Source: Carallia brachiata (taxonomy: Eukaryota > Streptophyta > Magnoliopsida > Malpighiales > Rhizophoraceae). From it: DNA of 64,000 bases. Positions 9,191 to 19,406 of the stretch are shown here, one piece after another. A program made the translations under genes and the position numbers. The DNA lies in NCBI GenBank assembly GCA_021464245.1, contig JADCRB010000013.1:7786895-7850894 (forward strand), read 5' to 3'. The notes beneath the pieces are model-generated. The model was not told the origin of the DNA, did no database searches, and saw nothing but the letters and a program-made list of their open reading frames with translations. How positions within the stretch are numbered: the stretch's first letter is position 1; every line of letters begins with the position of its first letter.

Positions 9191-9848
9191 GGCCCATGCC
9201 CCTCAGTTCAAAACACATTCAGCAAATCTGTAAACAGAAAAATTCAGAGAATTTGAGAGAAAAAGAAAATTTTGAAAATCTCTCAAGAAAATTTCTCCTT
9301 TTCTTACGTGCTTTTACTTAGCAGTATACTCTCCTAACTCCGTTTTGAGAGATATTCAGGGTAAAGCCCAAAAAAATTTGCTGTTTCCATTTCTAAAGTT
9401 ATTTTTAAATTTATATTCTTGGATCGTTCTAGATCTGAATTTCTGAGAATATAGAGTTAAAAATATCAAATTACTACAAATCCGGCTGGGATTAAGCCTC
9501 ATACGGCCCTCAGCAAAATCCAGGCAGCTCATCCGAGAACAAGTCTCTTCGACCCTCGGTGAAATTAAGCCAGATCGGCTCAGATCAGGTCTCTGCGGTT
9601 CTTAACCGTAGTCAAAACGTCCAAATCAGATCCGGTTTCAGTCTACCCAGTTCAAGAAAAAGCAGTGGAAATTATTTCTGTCAGGATCAAGCTCGTGCAG
9701 CCCTTGATGGAGTCAAAAAAGGAACACTAATCGGAGGATCTACGGAGATCGACCCCACGTAAATTTTCTTTTACTTTACAATTTTATTTGTAATTTATTT
9801 TTGTATTTTTGAGTTTAATTGTTTTAGGCTCGAAATTTACGCTTTACA

Positions 9849-9995
9849 GTAAAGTTAGTAAAAAATATGTTCCAGTGGCATGTTAACTAACTTAACCAAC
9901 ACCTAAGTCTTTGGAGGGAAACCAAAAAAACCAAAACTATCATCTGTTGCACTTGGGAACAAATTAGCAGTACCAATATTCCAATATTTCTAACA
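9849..9995 (-). repeat. Truncated 3' LTR of the copia element
   Basis: It matches 12368-12506 over its length (GTAAAGTTAGTAAA, TTAACTTAACCAACA and GAGGGAAACCAAAAA are shared). It ends at ATTTCTAACA, position 9995. The remaining part of this LTR should lie upstream of the Tat 5' LTR, outside the window. Confidence 0.85.
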
Positions 9996-10010
9996 TTCCT
10001 CCTTAGGGCT
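9996..10010 (-). promoter_or_regulatory. Copia polypurine tract
   Basis: On the minus strand CCCTAAGGAGGAA runs directly into the LTR start TGTTAGAA. The position and composition are typical of a copia polypurine tract. Confidence 0.7.
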
Positions 10011-10074
10011 GTTGGTATGCATTCCCAGGTTGTCTTTAATGTCCTGAACCTTCCCTCATGAAGTTTATAGTTTC

Positions 10075-10370
10075 TTTGTCTTCTTTGGTCTTCAGTCATG
10101 TTCTTCCATTCCTCACCAATAATCTTTGCCACCTCCAACACATTGTTGTTCTCAGCTAGCAAAACAGCATGTCTCTTATTAAAGAACACTAAAAACGCTG
10201 GCATAAGATGCTTTGGTTTGACAGATCCTTTGCTTTCTTGATCGTTTTGTTTGCCTTTTTTGCATTTGTATTCTCTCCCTTGGCCTTCAAGGATTGAAAA
10301 ATAGGGAAAATCATTGTAGTCTTGAACTCTTTTCATTTGTGCAGCTTCTCTCACCCCATATGCAACTTCT
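10075..10370 (-). pseudogene. Captured fragment of a 3xHMG-box (HMGB6/13-like) protein gene
   Basis: The minus-strand reading contains QDYNDFPYFSILEGQGREY followed by a Lys-rich linker and one HMG box beginning KPKHLMPAFLVFFNKRHAVL and running through EVAKIIGEEWKNMTEDQRR. The linker plus box resembles plant 3xHMG-box proteins, which bind DNA and associate with mitotic chromosomes. It is not part of any copia polyprotein I know. It begins right where GAG-pre-integrase sequence stops (about 10370) and ends about 70 bases before the polypurine tract. Only about two thirds of a box is present and the start and end of the host gene are missing, so it is a fragment. Capture by template switching during reverse transcription is the likely origin. 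Confidence 0.78.
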
Positions 10371-10399
10371 CTGCTGCTCTAAAACTCTTGTTAACTGAA

Positions 10400-10930
10400 A
10401 AATGGTGTCTTGTTTGATCCATTTGCTGATATGCCTAACAAACAACTACCTTTTCAATAATCTCAGGTAGATCAAGCACCATGTGCTTCTTAAAGGACTA
10501 TGTGCTAGCACGATGAAAATGTTTGCTCATAAAAGTTGGCATAACTATATCATTAGCTTGTTTCAAGTCCAAAAAAAGTTTTTCCCGTCATTGGAACACT
10601 AAATAACTCCTTTCCAATAGCATCATAGATAATTCATGATTTATTTCTAAATTCCAATGAAAAATTTTTCTCCAAAAGCTAATCGACACTAAGCAAGTTC
10701 TGATTGATGTTAGGAACATAAAAAACTTCAATGATTAGCATGGTACCTATATGTGTTTGAACAATAGCAGTTTCTTTCCCTTGAACTTGTATGAACTCAC
10801 CATTGTCTATCTTTATTTTAGAAGTAAAGTCCTGTCTTTGAACATCGGCAGATTTGGTGACATATGGTTAGTACAACCACTATCCACAAGCCAACTCTCT
10901 GAATTCTTAGTTGTTGTGCTTCCATTTGCC
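10400..10930 (-). pseudogene. Copia protease and GAG-pre-integrase remnants
   Basis: On the minus strand the retropepsin active site reads WLVDSGCTNHM at 10861-10893, the classical Ty1/copia motif. Downstream segments (VFYVPNINQNLLSV near 10690, and HMVLDLPEIIEKV with a Cys near 10450-10490) are the end of the protease region and the GAG-pre-integrase domain. Several in-frame stops are present, so it cannot make a functional product as read. Confidence 0.75.
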
Positions 10931-11003
10931 ATAAACAACAGCTCTTCTTGTTCCTTTGTGTCATCTTTGACCACTTGAGCTTGTTGTTATTGGTCTTGTT
11001 TTG

Positions 11004-11777
11004 TTAGTTTCTTTTTAGGATAGATTCTTTCCCTATGTCTTTTCCCATTGTAGCTCGTATATATAATGTCAGGCCTCTACAACAGTATTTACGAAGATGA
11101 TTTGCCTTTTTGCAATATGGGCAAGGTAAATGATTTTGCTTACCACTTGTAGTATTGCTATTTCCTTCTTTCTTTTGCTGGTTCTTTTCAGAGTGCTTAG
11201 CTGGGAAAGTACCCTCAATAGAGGTCTCTTCTTGTCTCATCATTCTTCTCTGTTCTTGGGCTTGAAGGGCATTCACCAGCTCACCGAAAGTGATCTCTGT
11301 TAAATCCTTTGAATCTTCTAGAGAAGCAATCTTGGATTCAAAGCTTTCGGGTATACTTACAAGCACTTTTTGCACTATGCTTGCATTTGTCCACTCTCCT
11401 CCAAGAATTTTGAATTGATTGACAATTTTCATCAATCTATCAACATATTCTTTGATTTTCTCAGTTTCCTTCATCTTTAGTAGCTCATATTTGATTCTCA
11501 GATACAAGAGCTACACAGTTTTTGTTTCTCACTTCCCGCATATTCCCCCTTGAGTTTTTTCCATACTTGTTGAACTGTCTCACGAGCCATAATTCTATTG
11601 AATGTAGCATTCTGTGACTCTTGTAAAAATACATGTTAAGGCCTTGAATTGCTTTGAGGCATGTTCACTATGATGTTTAAGCTGGGTCATGGTAGGATTT
11701 GCTAGTAGTGGCTGTACAGCTCCTCCATTCTCTGTGACCTCCCACAAATCAAAGGCTTTCAAGTAAGCCTTCATCAT
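11004..11777 (-). pseudogene. Copia gag (UBN2 type) with zinc knuckle
   Basis: Two open segments form the gag. 11595-11777 holds the N-terminal part (KAYLKAFDLWEV, LKHHSEHASKQFKAL). 11004-11507 has the capsid core (KEYVDRLMKIVNQFKILG, IVQKVLVSIPESFESKIASL) and a CCHC knuckle CPYCKKANHLRKYC at 11082-11123, in CX2CX4HX4C spacing. A break lies in 11510-11594. Near 11770-11860 a 34-base stretch (ATTGCGGTCCACTGGA and flanks) is duplicated in tandem. The protein would bind element RNA. Confidence 0.82.
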
Positions 11778-12038
11778 TGCGGTCCACTGGAGATAGTTTT
11801 CTCCAAAGAATTGCCTTCATCATTGCGGTCCACTGGAAATAGTTTTCTCCAAAGAACTTTGGAAGTGGCAGGGAGAAGTTCAGTGAAGCCATATTTTGCA
11901 TTTGTTGTGGCTATTTTTTTATTCACTCTTGGTTTTTCTAATTTTCCTCTCTCCTATATTAGCCTGCTTCACTCTAGTGTTTGCACTCAACTCTCACTCT
12001 TTTATCACTCTTTTACAGGCCCCTTAAGAATTAAAGAA

Positions 12039-12050
12039 GCTCTGATACCA
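12039..12050 (-). promoter_or_regulatory. Copia primer-binding site (initiator Met tRNA)
   Basis: On the minus strand the sequence is TGGTATCAGAGC, the standard initiator methionine tRNA primer-binding motif of plant copia elements. It lies immediately next to the LTR. Confidence 0.9.
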
Positions 12051-12051
12051 C

Positions 12052-12506
12052 TGTTGTTTGTCAAGGCTTGAATCTTTCTATGTTAGTTGCAATGTGTTGT
12101 TCATAGGCATATCATAAGGGTGTTTTATAGAGAAAGGGAGAATGAGTTTAACAACAGCTTATAAGAGAAGCATTAATCATTTATTCATTGATCTTAGCTT
12201 GCTAATACATAGACTTAGTTACACATTAGATTTCAACATTGAAATCTGGAAAAGTTGCAACAGCTAGTTGTAACAGTTAGTTAAAAAAAGCAGCTTTCAA
12301 ATTTAAACTCAAATTTAAATTACATAGATCAAATTTAAACTAGTTTAAGTATAGCCACAAGATTTAAAGTAAAGTTAGTAAAGACATGTTCTAGTAGCAT
12401 GTTAATTAACTTAACCAACATTTGACTCTTTTGAGGGAAACCAAAAAACCAAAAACTGTCTTCTGCGGCACTTGGGAACAAACCAGCAACATCAATATTT
12501 CTAACA
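12052..12506 (-). repeat. Complete 5' LTR of the copia element (455 bp)
   Basis: In element orientation it begins TGTTAGAAATATTGATG (at 12506) and ends CAAACAACA (at 12052), giving TGTT..AACA termini. It lies next to the primer-binding site on one side and interrupted gene sequence on the other. Confidence 0.85.
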
Positions 12507-13904
12507 ATGGTACTTGCGAATGACTATTGCAAAAATTGCCAACATCACAAGGACAGAAGCAACGCAGGAAACACTGCCGATTAGGATTTTCTCATGAACA
12601 TTTTTCTTGCTTCTTTCATCTCAGGGCTCAATTCTGTTCTCAACATCCGTGAAGGGTATTGACATACCTACCTTGATAAAAGCTGAGCTCGAATTTCCCA
12701 AATCTCTTCTTCCATATCTCAAAGGAAGCCTTTACTTTCTGCATTGCCTATCTGTGAAAAATGCAGCTTCGCAGTTATAGTCATCCAGACAGGCTTGAGC
12801 AGAGTCTTCTTTGCTTGCTAAAGAGAGAGTTACGTAAGAAGCTTCTTCCTATATGGTATTGACTAGTTCTTGAATCGTGTATCTGGTACTGATATTCTTT
12901 CCTTTACAGCTTTCAGCAGTGAAATTCCTCTCGCAGCCAGAGGTCCAATTTCCTGGGTTAACAACTGCAAATCCTGGAAGGCACTTACATTCAGCTTCTC
13001 GATCATTTAACACACAGTAGCCATTAAGACCGCACATGCCTTTTGGGCTGCATTTGTCGTTGGTTGATGACCATGCGATTTCCCAGTCTCCATTGCGTGT
13101 CCCGTCATGCGAATAGAGCCTGAAAATGCCATCTGCATCAATTTTCATCATATAAATTGTCTCATTTGTGGGATTTCCTACTGGACTGAGATCTTGGATG
13201 TTGGAGCCTGTGGAATTCAGCAAGTAGAGATGACCATCAGGATCAAGATTCAGCGTCGTGTTATCTCCCCTTCCATATGTGTCAGAAGCCCAATAAGTAG
13301 AGTTTTCAACTGAATTTGAAGTATCCAATTCCATTAGATACTGCACAAGGTTTCCATCAATTTGCATTGCGAGACGAAAAATTCCCGTCGATTTGTCAGT
13401 TTTCGAGACTTTAGAAAACATCTGTGTCCCTGCTCTGAGACATTGTGTTGGCAAAAGGGTGTCCGTTGGACGGTCGAAACTCTGCCATATTATTTCCTGA
13501 TCAGAATTATAAAAGACAAAGTTGCCCGAATCTAAGATGGAAGCAGAAGAAACTGATTGCGTGGCGAATATAAGGTTAGTGTGCCCTCAAGCTGATTGTA
13601 TGACAAGGCCAGAATCACGAGTGAGAAGCAAGGTAACATCATCGGAAACTAGAGGATCATCTCGGTTAGCAGTCCATACTACCGTTTTTTGTGGAATCTC
13701 AGCCAAAAAAATGCCTATTGCATAGCCATTATTATTACCTTGCGGGTAAAATCCAAAAGCAAAGAGACCAGAGGGTGACAACCACGAGGAGTTTTTTGTG
13801 GGCGTAAGGGAAGACCCTAGGCTTATATTGAACTGCCTTTGTTGAGCTGCTGCTGCTGCTAAAATTAAGGGTAGAATGAGAGTGAATATAAGAGGAAGAG
13901 CCAT
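12507..13904 (-). pseudogene. G-type lectin receptor kinase pseudogene, kinase domain cut off by transposon
   Basis: The start codon at 13904 begins MALPLIFTLILPLILAAAAA, a signal peptide. The B-lectin domain follows (SLTPTKNSSWLSPSGLFAFG, KTVVWTANRDDP), then an EGF/PAN-type Cys-rich region (CSPKGMCGLNGYCVLNDREA). The frame is interrupted by TGA near 13585, by TAG in place of the Trp of the NTVW motif near 12855, and again near 12745. The sequence stops at the transmembrane segment, where the copia element begins at 12506. The kinase domain, if it still exists, lies left of the window beyond the nested elements. The intact-layout paralogue is at 17073-19406 on the same strand, so this is one half of a tandem pair. 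Unlike the paralogue it has substitution stops, so it is a true pseudogene. Confidence 0.9.
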
Positions 13905-16560
13905 GGAAAGGTTTTCCTTCATCAGTATTTGGTACTGGCAAAATAATGGGTTTGGGCTTCTTATAAGCTCTACGCCTTTATTGCAAGCCAACTGACAATT
14001 GCGGTGCAGCATCGCTGCACCAGTCAACACGCATTCAAATTGTCTGTGAACTATTTCAGCACTACAAATAAGTTTTAGTTTTTTTTTTTTTTTTTGGAGA
14101 AAAAAAGTTTTCATCAAATGACTTCTCGGTGGTGCGAAAACTTTTTCCCGAATTTTAAAGTTCAGTGACTTTCTTTGGTAAAAGTAAAAAAACGTATTCA
14201 TTGTTATTGAATCGAGACTTGTTCTTTGTTTGTTTTTCTCTTTCTTCTTTTTGTTAGAGTGGTTTTCCGATGAAGTCAAGTCGTGTTGTCCCTCTGCACC
14301 ACCCACTTGGTGATCACTATGATTCTTTTCCCGCAACTTGTTCCCGCGGCCCAACATTGATCCCTTCTTATTTTTTATTGCAATCGAACTGTGCAGTCTA
14401 TTACCGAAAGTAATAACCTGATAATAATCTAATATGTCTCTTTTAGTATTGACTTAGATTTGAATTTCTGTGCTGACACTTCTCTAAATAAAAAAGAGAT
14501 TTAAATGTGAGTACAATTTTAAATTCTACACTCCTTAACATCACGATCAGACTCGGAGAAAATTTGTTTCAAGTCCAACATTACTCTAGTCTAAAATTCT
14601 CTTTATAGAGAAAGTTTAATGAGAACGTTAATAATATAAAAACTGACTACTAACTCATAAATCCAATGACTATCATATTTATAATGAATCTTTTTTTATT
14701 GTTAAAAAAATTACGTAGTCTGTTGTGTATGATCGATTAACTCGCACCAAATTGGCCTCATGCAACTCCCCAGTTTAATTAAAAAAAAAAAGTTCAAATA
14801 AAATTATATGCTTACAATCTATCATATATGGACACAAAAACGAAGACACAGATACGACACAATACGAATACAAGACATGTGAACTCTTAGAACATTAGGA
14901 TACGAATATGACATAAATAAGATTATAAAATATATAATTAATATATTACATATATAATTTCAATACTTTTTAACAAATTTAGTATTCTCTCAATATATCA
15001 TTTGTAATAATTATTATGTTATATTAGTATTTTATTTAGAATTTTAAAAAATATATATTATATTTACAATTAACATAGTAATTAAAAATTAAAATGAAAA
15101 GCTGTGAACATCATTCATAGAATAAAAGATATTTATTGATTATCAATTTTTAACTATAGAACTATTCATTGATAAGTTTTTAAAAAAATACTATTATGTG
15201 TAAAAATTTTAAAATTAATTTTATACGTATTTAATATATATCTAAGACATTAATTAAAAAGATTTGAAGTCATATTAATCAAATGAAAACAAATTAAAAG
15301 TATTTAATGTACATATTGAATATTTTAATTTTATTTTTGTAATCACATTTTAAAATTTCTAATACATATCAAAAGAACATGTCAAGCAAATGTCATATAC
15401 TGAGAAGCATGGACACACCTATTTAAGGAAGTGGTGTGTGTCGGACACGGACACGCGCTCAACACGTTTCTGACACGTGTCGGACACGCCTAAAAGTGTC
15501 TGTCAAAAATTTTAAAAAAAAAAAATCGCACACGAGAGCTTGGAGTGTCGGACACGTCTAGGGATTTTTGTAATTTTAATTAATAAAAAAATAAACAAAA
15601 AATAAACTTAAAAGATAAAACTTTACCTTTTATCTCCAGTGGAATTTGCTGCTATGCCCACATCCAAAGAGTTCATCACGAATGAAAAGATTTGAAATTT
15701 CACTCTCAGTCTCTCACAAAATTAAAATCTTTCCCTTCTCTTCTCACTTCTCAGTTCTCACTTCTCAGTCTTTATCTCTCGACTCTCACATATGCTTGCG
15801 ATTGCTACAGTCCACATGGCTCCCATCTTTTTCTCATAGAGATTGAAGTTCTAAATTAGTTAGTCTCCTACTCTCTTTTGAAGGTAATAATCTCCTGACT
15901 ATGTCTTCTCTGATGATAAGATCTTGTTTTTGCTAACCAATTAGTCATTAATTGGAACAAATTCGTAATTGTGAGCCTCCAAAAATGGAGTTAAAATTAT
16001 TCAATTTAATCTAAAAAAATTATTCAATTCGGCTACAGGAATTAATTAAAAATATGCTATTCAATTTTTTTAAAAAAAATTATGCATAATTGTTTGACCT
16101 TCCCATCGATTTGCAAATGGCAATTTTTGGCCTGTGCTGATCGGATGCATCCATCAAAGCGGTAATGTATGTTTCTCTATAGTCTCATTTATTTGTAACA
16201 TTTAAGGAGCCAGTTGGCGAGAAAATGATATAATTTTCCTTTTTTTCTTGGTGCAGAAAAAAAAAACTAACACTTAATTGAGTCTGTTGGTGTCATCATT
16301 TTTTTGGACATTTGTTTTTGGTGGGATTCGTTGATTATTCAAGTTGTCATTTTATAGTACATATAATTAATAATGATAGTTGCAAGCGAGCAAAGCAGTG
16401 TCCTTTGATCCAAGTGAGCAGAGTATTGTCATTTTACATAATAGTATAGTGTTTGTGTTGGTTGGACTGTTTTAATTCTTATTAGTTTAGTAACAAATAC
16501 TACATAACAATTATGTTTCTTCCATTGATTATTTGCTTGTATTGTTACTAGAGAGAACAA
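13905..16560. other. Intergenic, AT-rich, transposon debris
   Basis: No gene is recognised. Around 15380-15560 there is a cluster of GTGTCGGACACG and ACACGTGTCGGACACG words in both orientations, and 14830-14890 has related GGACACAAAAACGAAGACAC sequence. These look like remnants of a repetitive element, possibly connected with the hAT remnant that follows. Confidence 0.4.
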
Positions 16561-16839
16561 ATGAATACTGGTCCTGAAATTATTGCAATAACTGATTGCG
16601 AAAGTGTGGATGAAAGTAAGCCTTTATGAAAATTTGTCACTAAATTGATGAAGATTGATGGAGGTGGCAATGTCTCTTTTAGATGTAATATTTGTGAAGG
16701 TACTTATAAAGGGTCATACTATAGAGTGAAGGCACATTTGTTAAAAATTCCAAACCATGGAATTAAAATGTGTCCAAAAGTTACACATAGACAACAAAGG
16801 GAGATGCAAAAATTGGTCGATGAAGCAGTATCTGAATAA
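16561..16839 (+). pseudogene. hAT transposase N-terminal remnant with BED zinc finger
   Basis: The reading from ATG 16561 gives a short N-terminus, a TGA at about 16627 where hAT proteins have a Trp (the KPLW motif), and then KIDGGGNVSFRCNICEGTYK and YYRVKAHLLKIPNHGIKMC. This is a BED-type zinc finger of plant hAT transposases, with the CX2C pair and downstream His residues. It stops at 16839 and no catalytic or dimerisation domain follows. It is a decayed fragment. Confidence 0.72.
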
Positions 16840-17072
16840 AGAATCAACTACCAAAGAATGTCCCATTACCTTCTCTTTCATCCTCAAGTCAATCCTCTTG
16901 TTCCGTTCAAATGAAGTAATAAATTTAATATTTATTTTATATATCAATGTAATGCTTACATATTTTCCAAATCCAACAATGTCGATGAAATGTAAAAGAA
17001 ACAGCGTACATATCCAAATCCAATCTCATATTCATGAACAATAGATATTGGCCACATAAAATTAAAGGAAGC
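16840..17072. other. Short intergenic stretch downstream of the second receptor kinase
   Basis: AT-rich; nothing recognised. It would include the 3' untranslated region of the minus-strand receptor kinase ending at 17073. Confidence 0.4.
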
Positions 17073-19406
17073 CTACATGGCAGTAAGAAAAGAAGTTGGA
17101 CTTGGAGGTGCTGGGATGTCCACCGTCCCTTCCAACATCAACAGAACCTTCTTCATAGAAGGGCGCAGAGATGGCTCATCGAGAGTGCACCAAATTCCCA
17201 CTTTGGCCATCCTTTCTAATTGTCTCCTGTCTACCTCTTCTTCACCCACCAGCTTTTGCAGTTCTCCAGCCTCAAAACAATTGTAAACCCACTCTTCAAG
17301 AATGATTCTGTTTCAGGGAAACAACGATCCACATTCCTACGGCAACATATGATCTCCAACAACACTACTCCAAAGCTATAAACATCTGCTTTAACTGTCA
17401 CAGGAAGGTTGCGATGCCATTCTGGTGCCACGTACCCCCTTGTTCCTCTAATATCAGTGAACGTTTTGGTTTGGTCTGGCTTCATCAATTTTGCCAATCC
17501 AAAATCTGATATCTTCGGACGCCTATACTCATCCATCAGTATGTTCTGAGGTTTTATATCGCAATGGATGATTTGTGTCTCACACTCTTCATGCAAATAC
17601 AAAATCCCACGTGCTACGTTACGAGCAATCTCCAATCTCTCAGTGAAGGCTGGTCTTTCCTCAGTTGAAAACAGTACATCAGCAAGGGAGCCGTTGCTCA
17701 TATACTCATATATCAAGAGCCTATTTGATCCATCGATGCAATAACCGAGCAGGCAAACTAAATTCTTATGATGGGTTTTTGCAATAACCTTGATCTCGTT
17801 CTGAAATTCTCGTTCCCTTTCAGCTAAAAGTCGATCAAGTCTCTTGACAGCAACAAGCTTCTGATTTTTTGATATCAGCCCTTTATAAACAGTACCGAAG
17901 GCACCTCTGCCGATCTCTTCCTGGAAACCATTGGTCACTTCTTCTAGTTCTGCATACGTGAACGATCGAAGAGAAACTTGCTCATAAAATGGGACATTGT
18001 CATTGTTTATGGTTTTATAAGCCGTAAATGCCATCTGCGAACGGCTATTGCAAAAATTGCCAACATAACGAGAACAGAAGAAACACATGAAACGGTGATA
18101 AGTAATATTTCCTTATTGAGATTTTTCTTCCTTCTCTCATCTGGAGGCTCAATTCGATCCATGGCAGGGTCAGAGACAGCATTCGGCATACCCACCTTTA
18201 TAAAGGCTGAGTTTGAATCCTCCGGCCTTCTTCTCCCGAATTTTAAGGGCAGCCTTTGCTTTCTGCATCGCCCATCTTGGAAAAATACTGCTTCACAGTT
18301 ACAGTCCTCGAGGCAGGCTTGTGCACAGTCTTCTTTGCTTGTTAAAGAGAGGGTTGAGTATGAATTTTCTTCCCAAACGGTATTGGGCAGCTCCGGAATG
18401 TTGTATTTGGTGCTGACATTCTTTTCTTTGCAACTTTCAGCGACAAAACTCCTCTCGCAGCCGTAAAACCAACTTGTTTGGTTAACAATTGCAAATCCTG
18501 GAAGGCATCTGCATTCAGGTTCCTGATCGTTTAACACACAATAGCCATTAAGACCGCACAACCCCTTTGGACTGCATCTGTCTCCTGTGGAAGACCAAGC
18601 AATCGACCAATTGCCATTCTGTGTCAGATTATACGAATAGAGCCTAAATATGCCATCTGCATCAAGTTTTGCCAAATAAACTGTCTCATTTGAGGGATTT
18701 CCTCCCAGCTTCAGATCTCTAATGTTGGCGCCTGTGGCATTGAGCAGGTATAAATGGCCATCAGGATCAAGATTCAGTGTCACGTTATCTCCATTTGTCC
18801 AAGATGTCGCATAAAATATGGAGCTGTATCTGGAGTTTCCACCGGATACTGGACAAGATTTCCATCGTTTTGCATCTTGATTCGGAAAATTCCTGTTGAC
18901 TTATCAGTTTCTGAAAAACTAGAAAACAACTCTGTCCCTGCTTGTAGACGTTGAGTTGGCAAGAGGGCATCAGTTGGGTGGTCAAAACTCTGCCATATGA
19001 TTTCTTGATCAGAATTATATAAGACAAAGTTGCCCGAATCGAAAATGGAGGCTGAAGAAGCTGATTGAGTGGCAGAAACAATGTTAGTGTTCTCGCCTTG
19101 AGCTGATCGTAAGACAAGGCCTGAATCACGGCTGAAATGCAAGGTAACATCACCGGAAACTGGTGGATCATCTCGCCTGGCAGTCCACACTACGGTTTTT
19201 TTGGGAATTCCAGCAAGAAAAACGCCAACAGCATAGCCATTGCCCTGAGGATAAAATCCAAAGGCATAGAGACCAGAAGGTGACACCCAAGAAGAGTTTT
19301 TTGTGGGTGTTAGAGAAGATCCTAGGCTAATATTTGATTGCCTTTGTTGGGCTGCTGCAGCTGTTAAAAATAAGCAGAGAACGAGAGAGAAAATGATAGA
19401 AGCCAT
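17073..19406 (-). pseudogene. G-type lectin S-receptor-like Ser/Thr kinase (LECRK/RLK1 type), three frame breaks
   Basis: The start at 19406 gives MASIIFSLVLCLFLTAAAA, a signal peptide. The domains in order are B-lectin (ISLGSSLTPTKNSSW, IIWQSFDHPTDALLPTQRL), EGF/PAN (CSPKGLCGLNGYCVLNDQEP, CLEDCNCEAVFF), a transmembrane helix (LLITVSCVSSVLVMLAIFAI), and kinase. The kinase shows the glycine loop GRGAFGTVYKG, VAVKRLD, HCDIKPQNILMD and SDFGLAKL. Asp is preceded by Cys (HCD, not HRD), so it is a non-RD kinase, a class linked to immune receptors. The reading ends at the TAG at 17073-17075 with PSPTSFLTAM in frame. The frame shifts near 18820, 18040 and 17318, each equivalent to one missing base. 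No intron and no in-frame substitution stop was found. It is either a very young pseudogene or an intact gene with sequencing errors. LECRK proteins sit in the plasma membrane. Confidence 0.88.

Larger units (their letters stand above)
1..9848 (+). mobile_element. Ty3/gypsy (Tat lineage) LTR retrotransposon, 5' end outside the window
   Basis: The domain order is gag, aspartic protease, reverse transcriptase, RNase H, a second archaeal-type RNase H, integrase, then a long 3' cargo region and the 3' LTR. The second RNase H between the first and the integrase marks the Tat/Ogre group. The right end is fixed by two observations. The 3' LTR runs from TGTAAA (8891) to TTTACA (9848), a 6-bp inverted repeat. 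The sequence immediately after 9848 matches the interior of a copia LTR whose other copy lies at 12368-12506, so the element inserted into that LTR. The 5' LTR and primer-binding site are not in the window. The polyprotein is broken by about a dozen frame changes, so this copy is not autonomous as read. Confidence 0.93.
8891..9848 (+). repeat. 3' LTR of the Tat element (958 bp)
   Basis: The LTR starts TGTAAACATT at 8891 and ends CTTTACA at 9848. It contains an A-rich block (8901-8967), a promoter-like repeat array (8971-9170), a TATA box CTATAAATAGG (TATAAATA at 9183-9190) and a long R/U5. The end is confirmed because the flank from 9849 is copia LTR sequence. A different TTTACA at 9775-9780 was considered and set aside, since the flank match starts at 9849. 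Confidence 0.85.
9849..12506 (-). mobile_element. Deleted Ty1/copia element with host-gene cargo, inserted in a receptor kinase pseudogene
   Basis: The two ends are LTRs in minus orientation: a complete one (12052-12506) and a truncated one (9849-9995) that is about 80% similar to 12368-12506. Internally it has, read on the minus strand, an initiator-Met tRNA primer site, gag with a CCHC knuckle, a protease active site and a GAG-pre-integrase region. Integrase core, reverse transcriptase and RNase H are absent, and an HMG-box gene fragment occupies their place before the polypurine tract. The right flank (12507 on) is lectin receptor kinase sequence, and the left LTR is interrupted by the Tat insertion at 9849. 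It is non-autonomous. Confidence 0.9.

Noticed and set aside
9770..9785. Alternative end of the Tat LTR at TTTACA 9775-9780
   Set aside because: The flank match to the copia LTR begins only at 9849, so the LTR must continue to 9848.
12849..14357. Two separate minus-strand genes with lectin domains
   Set aside because: They are pieces of one receptor kinase pseudogene interrupted by stops, as shown by the paralogue at 17073-19406.
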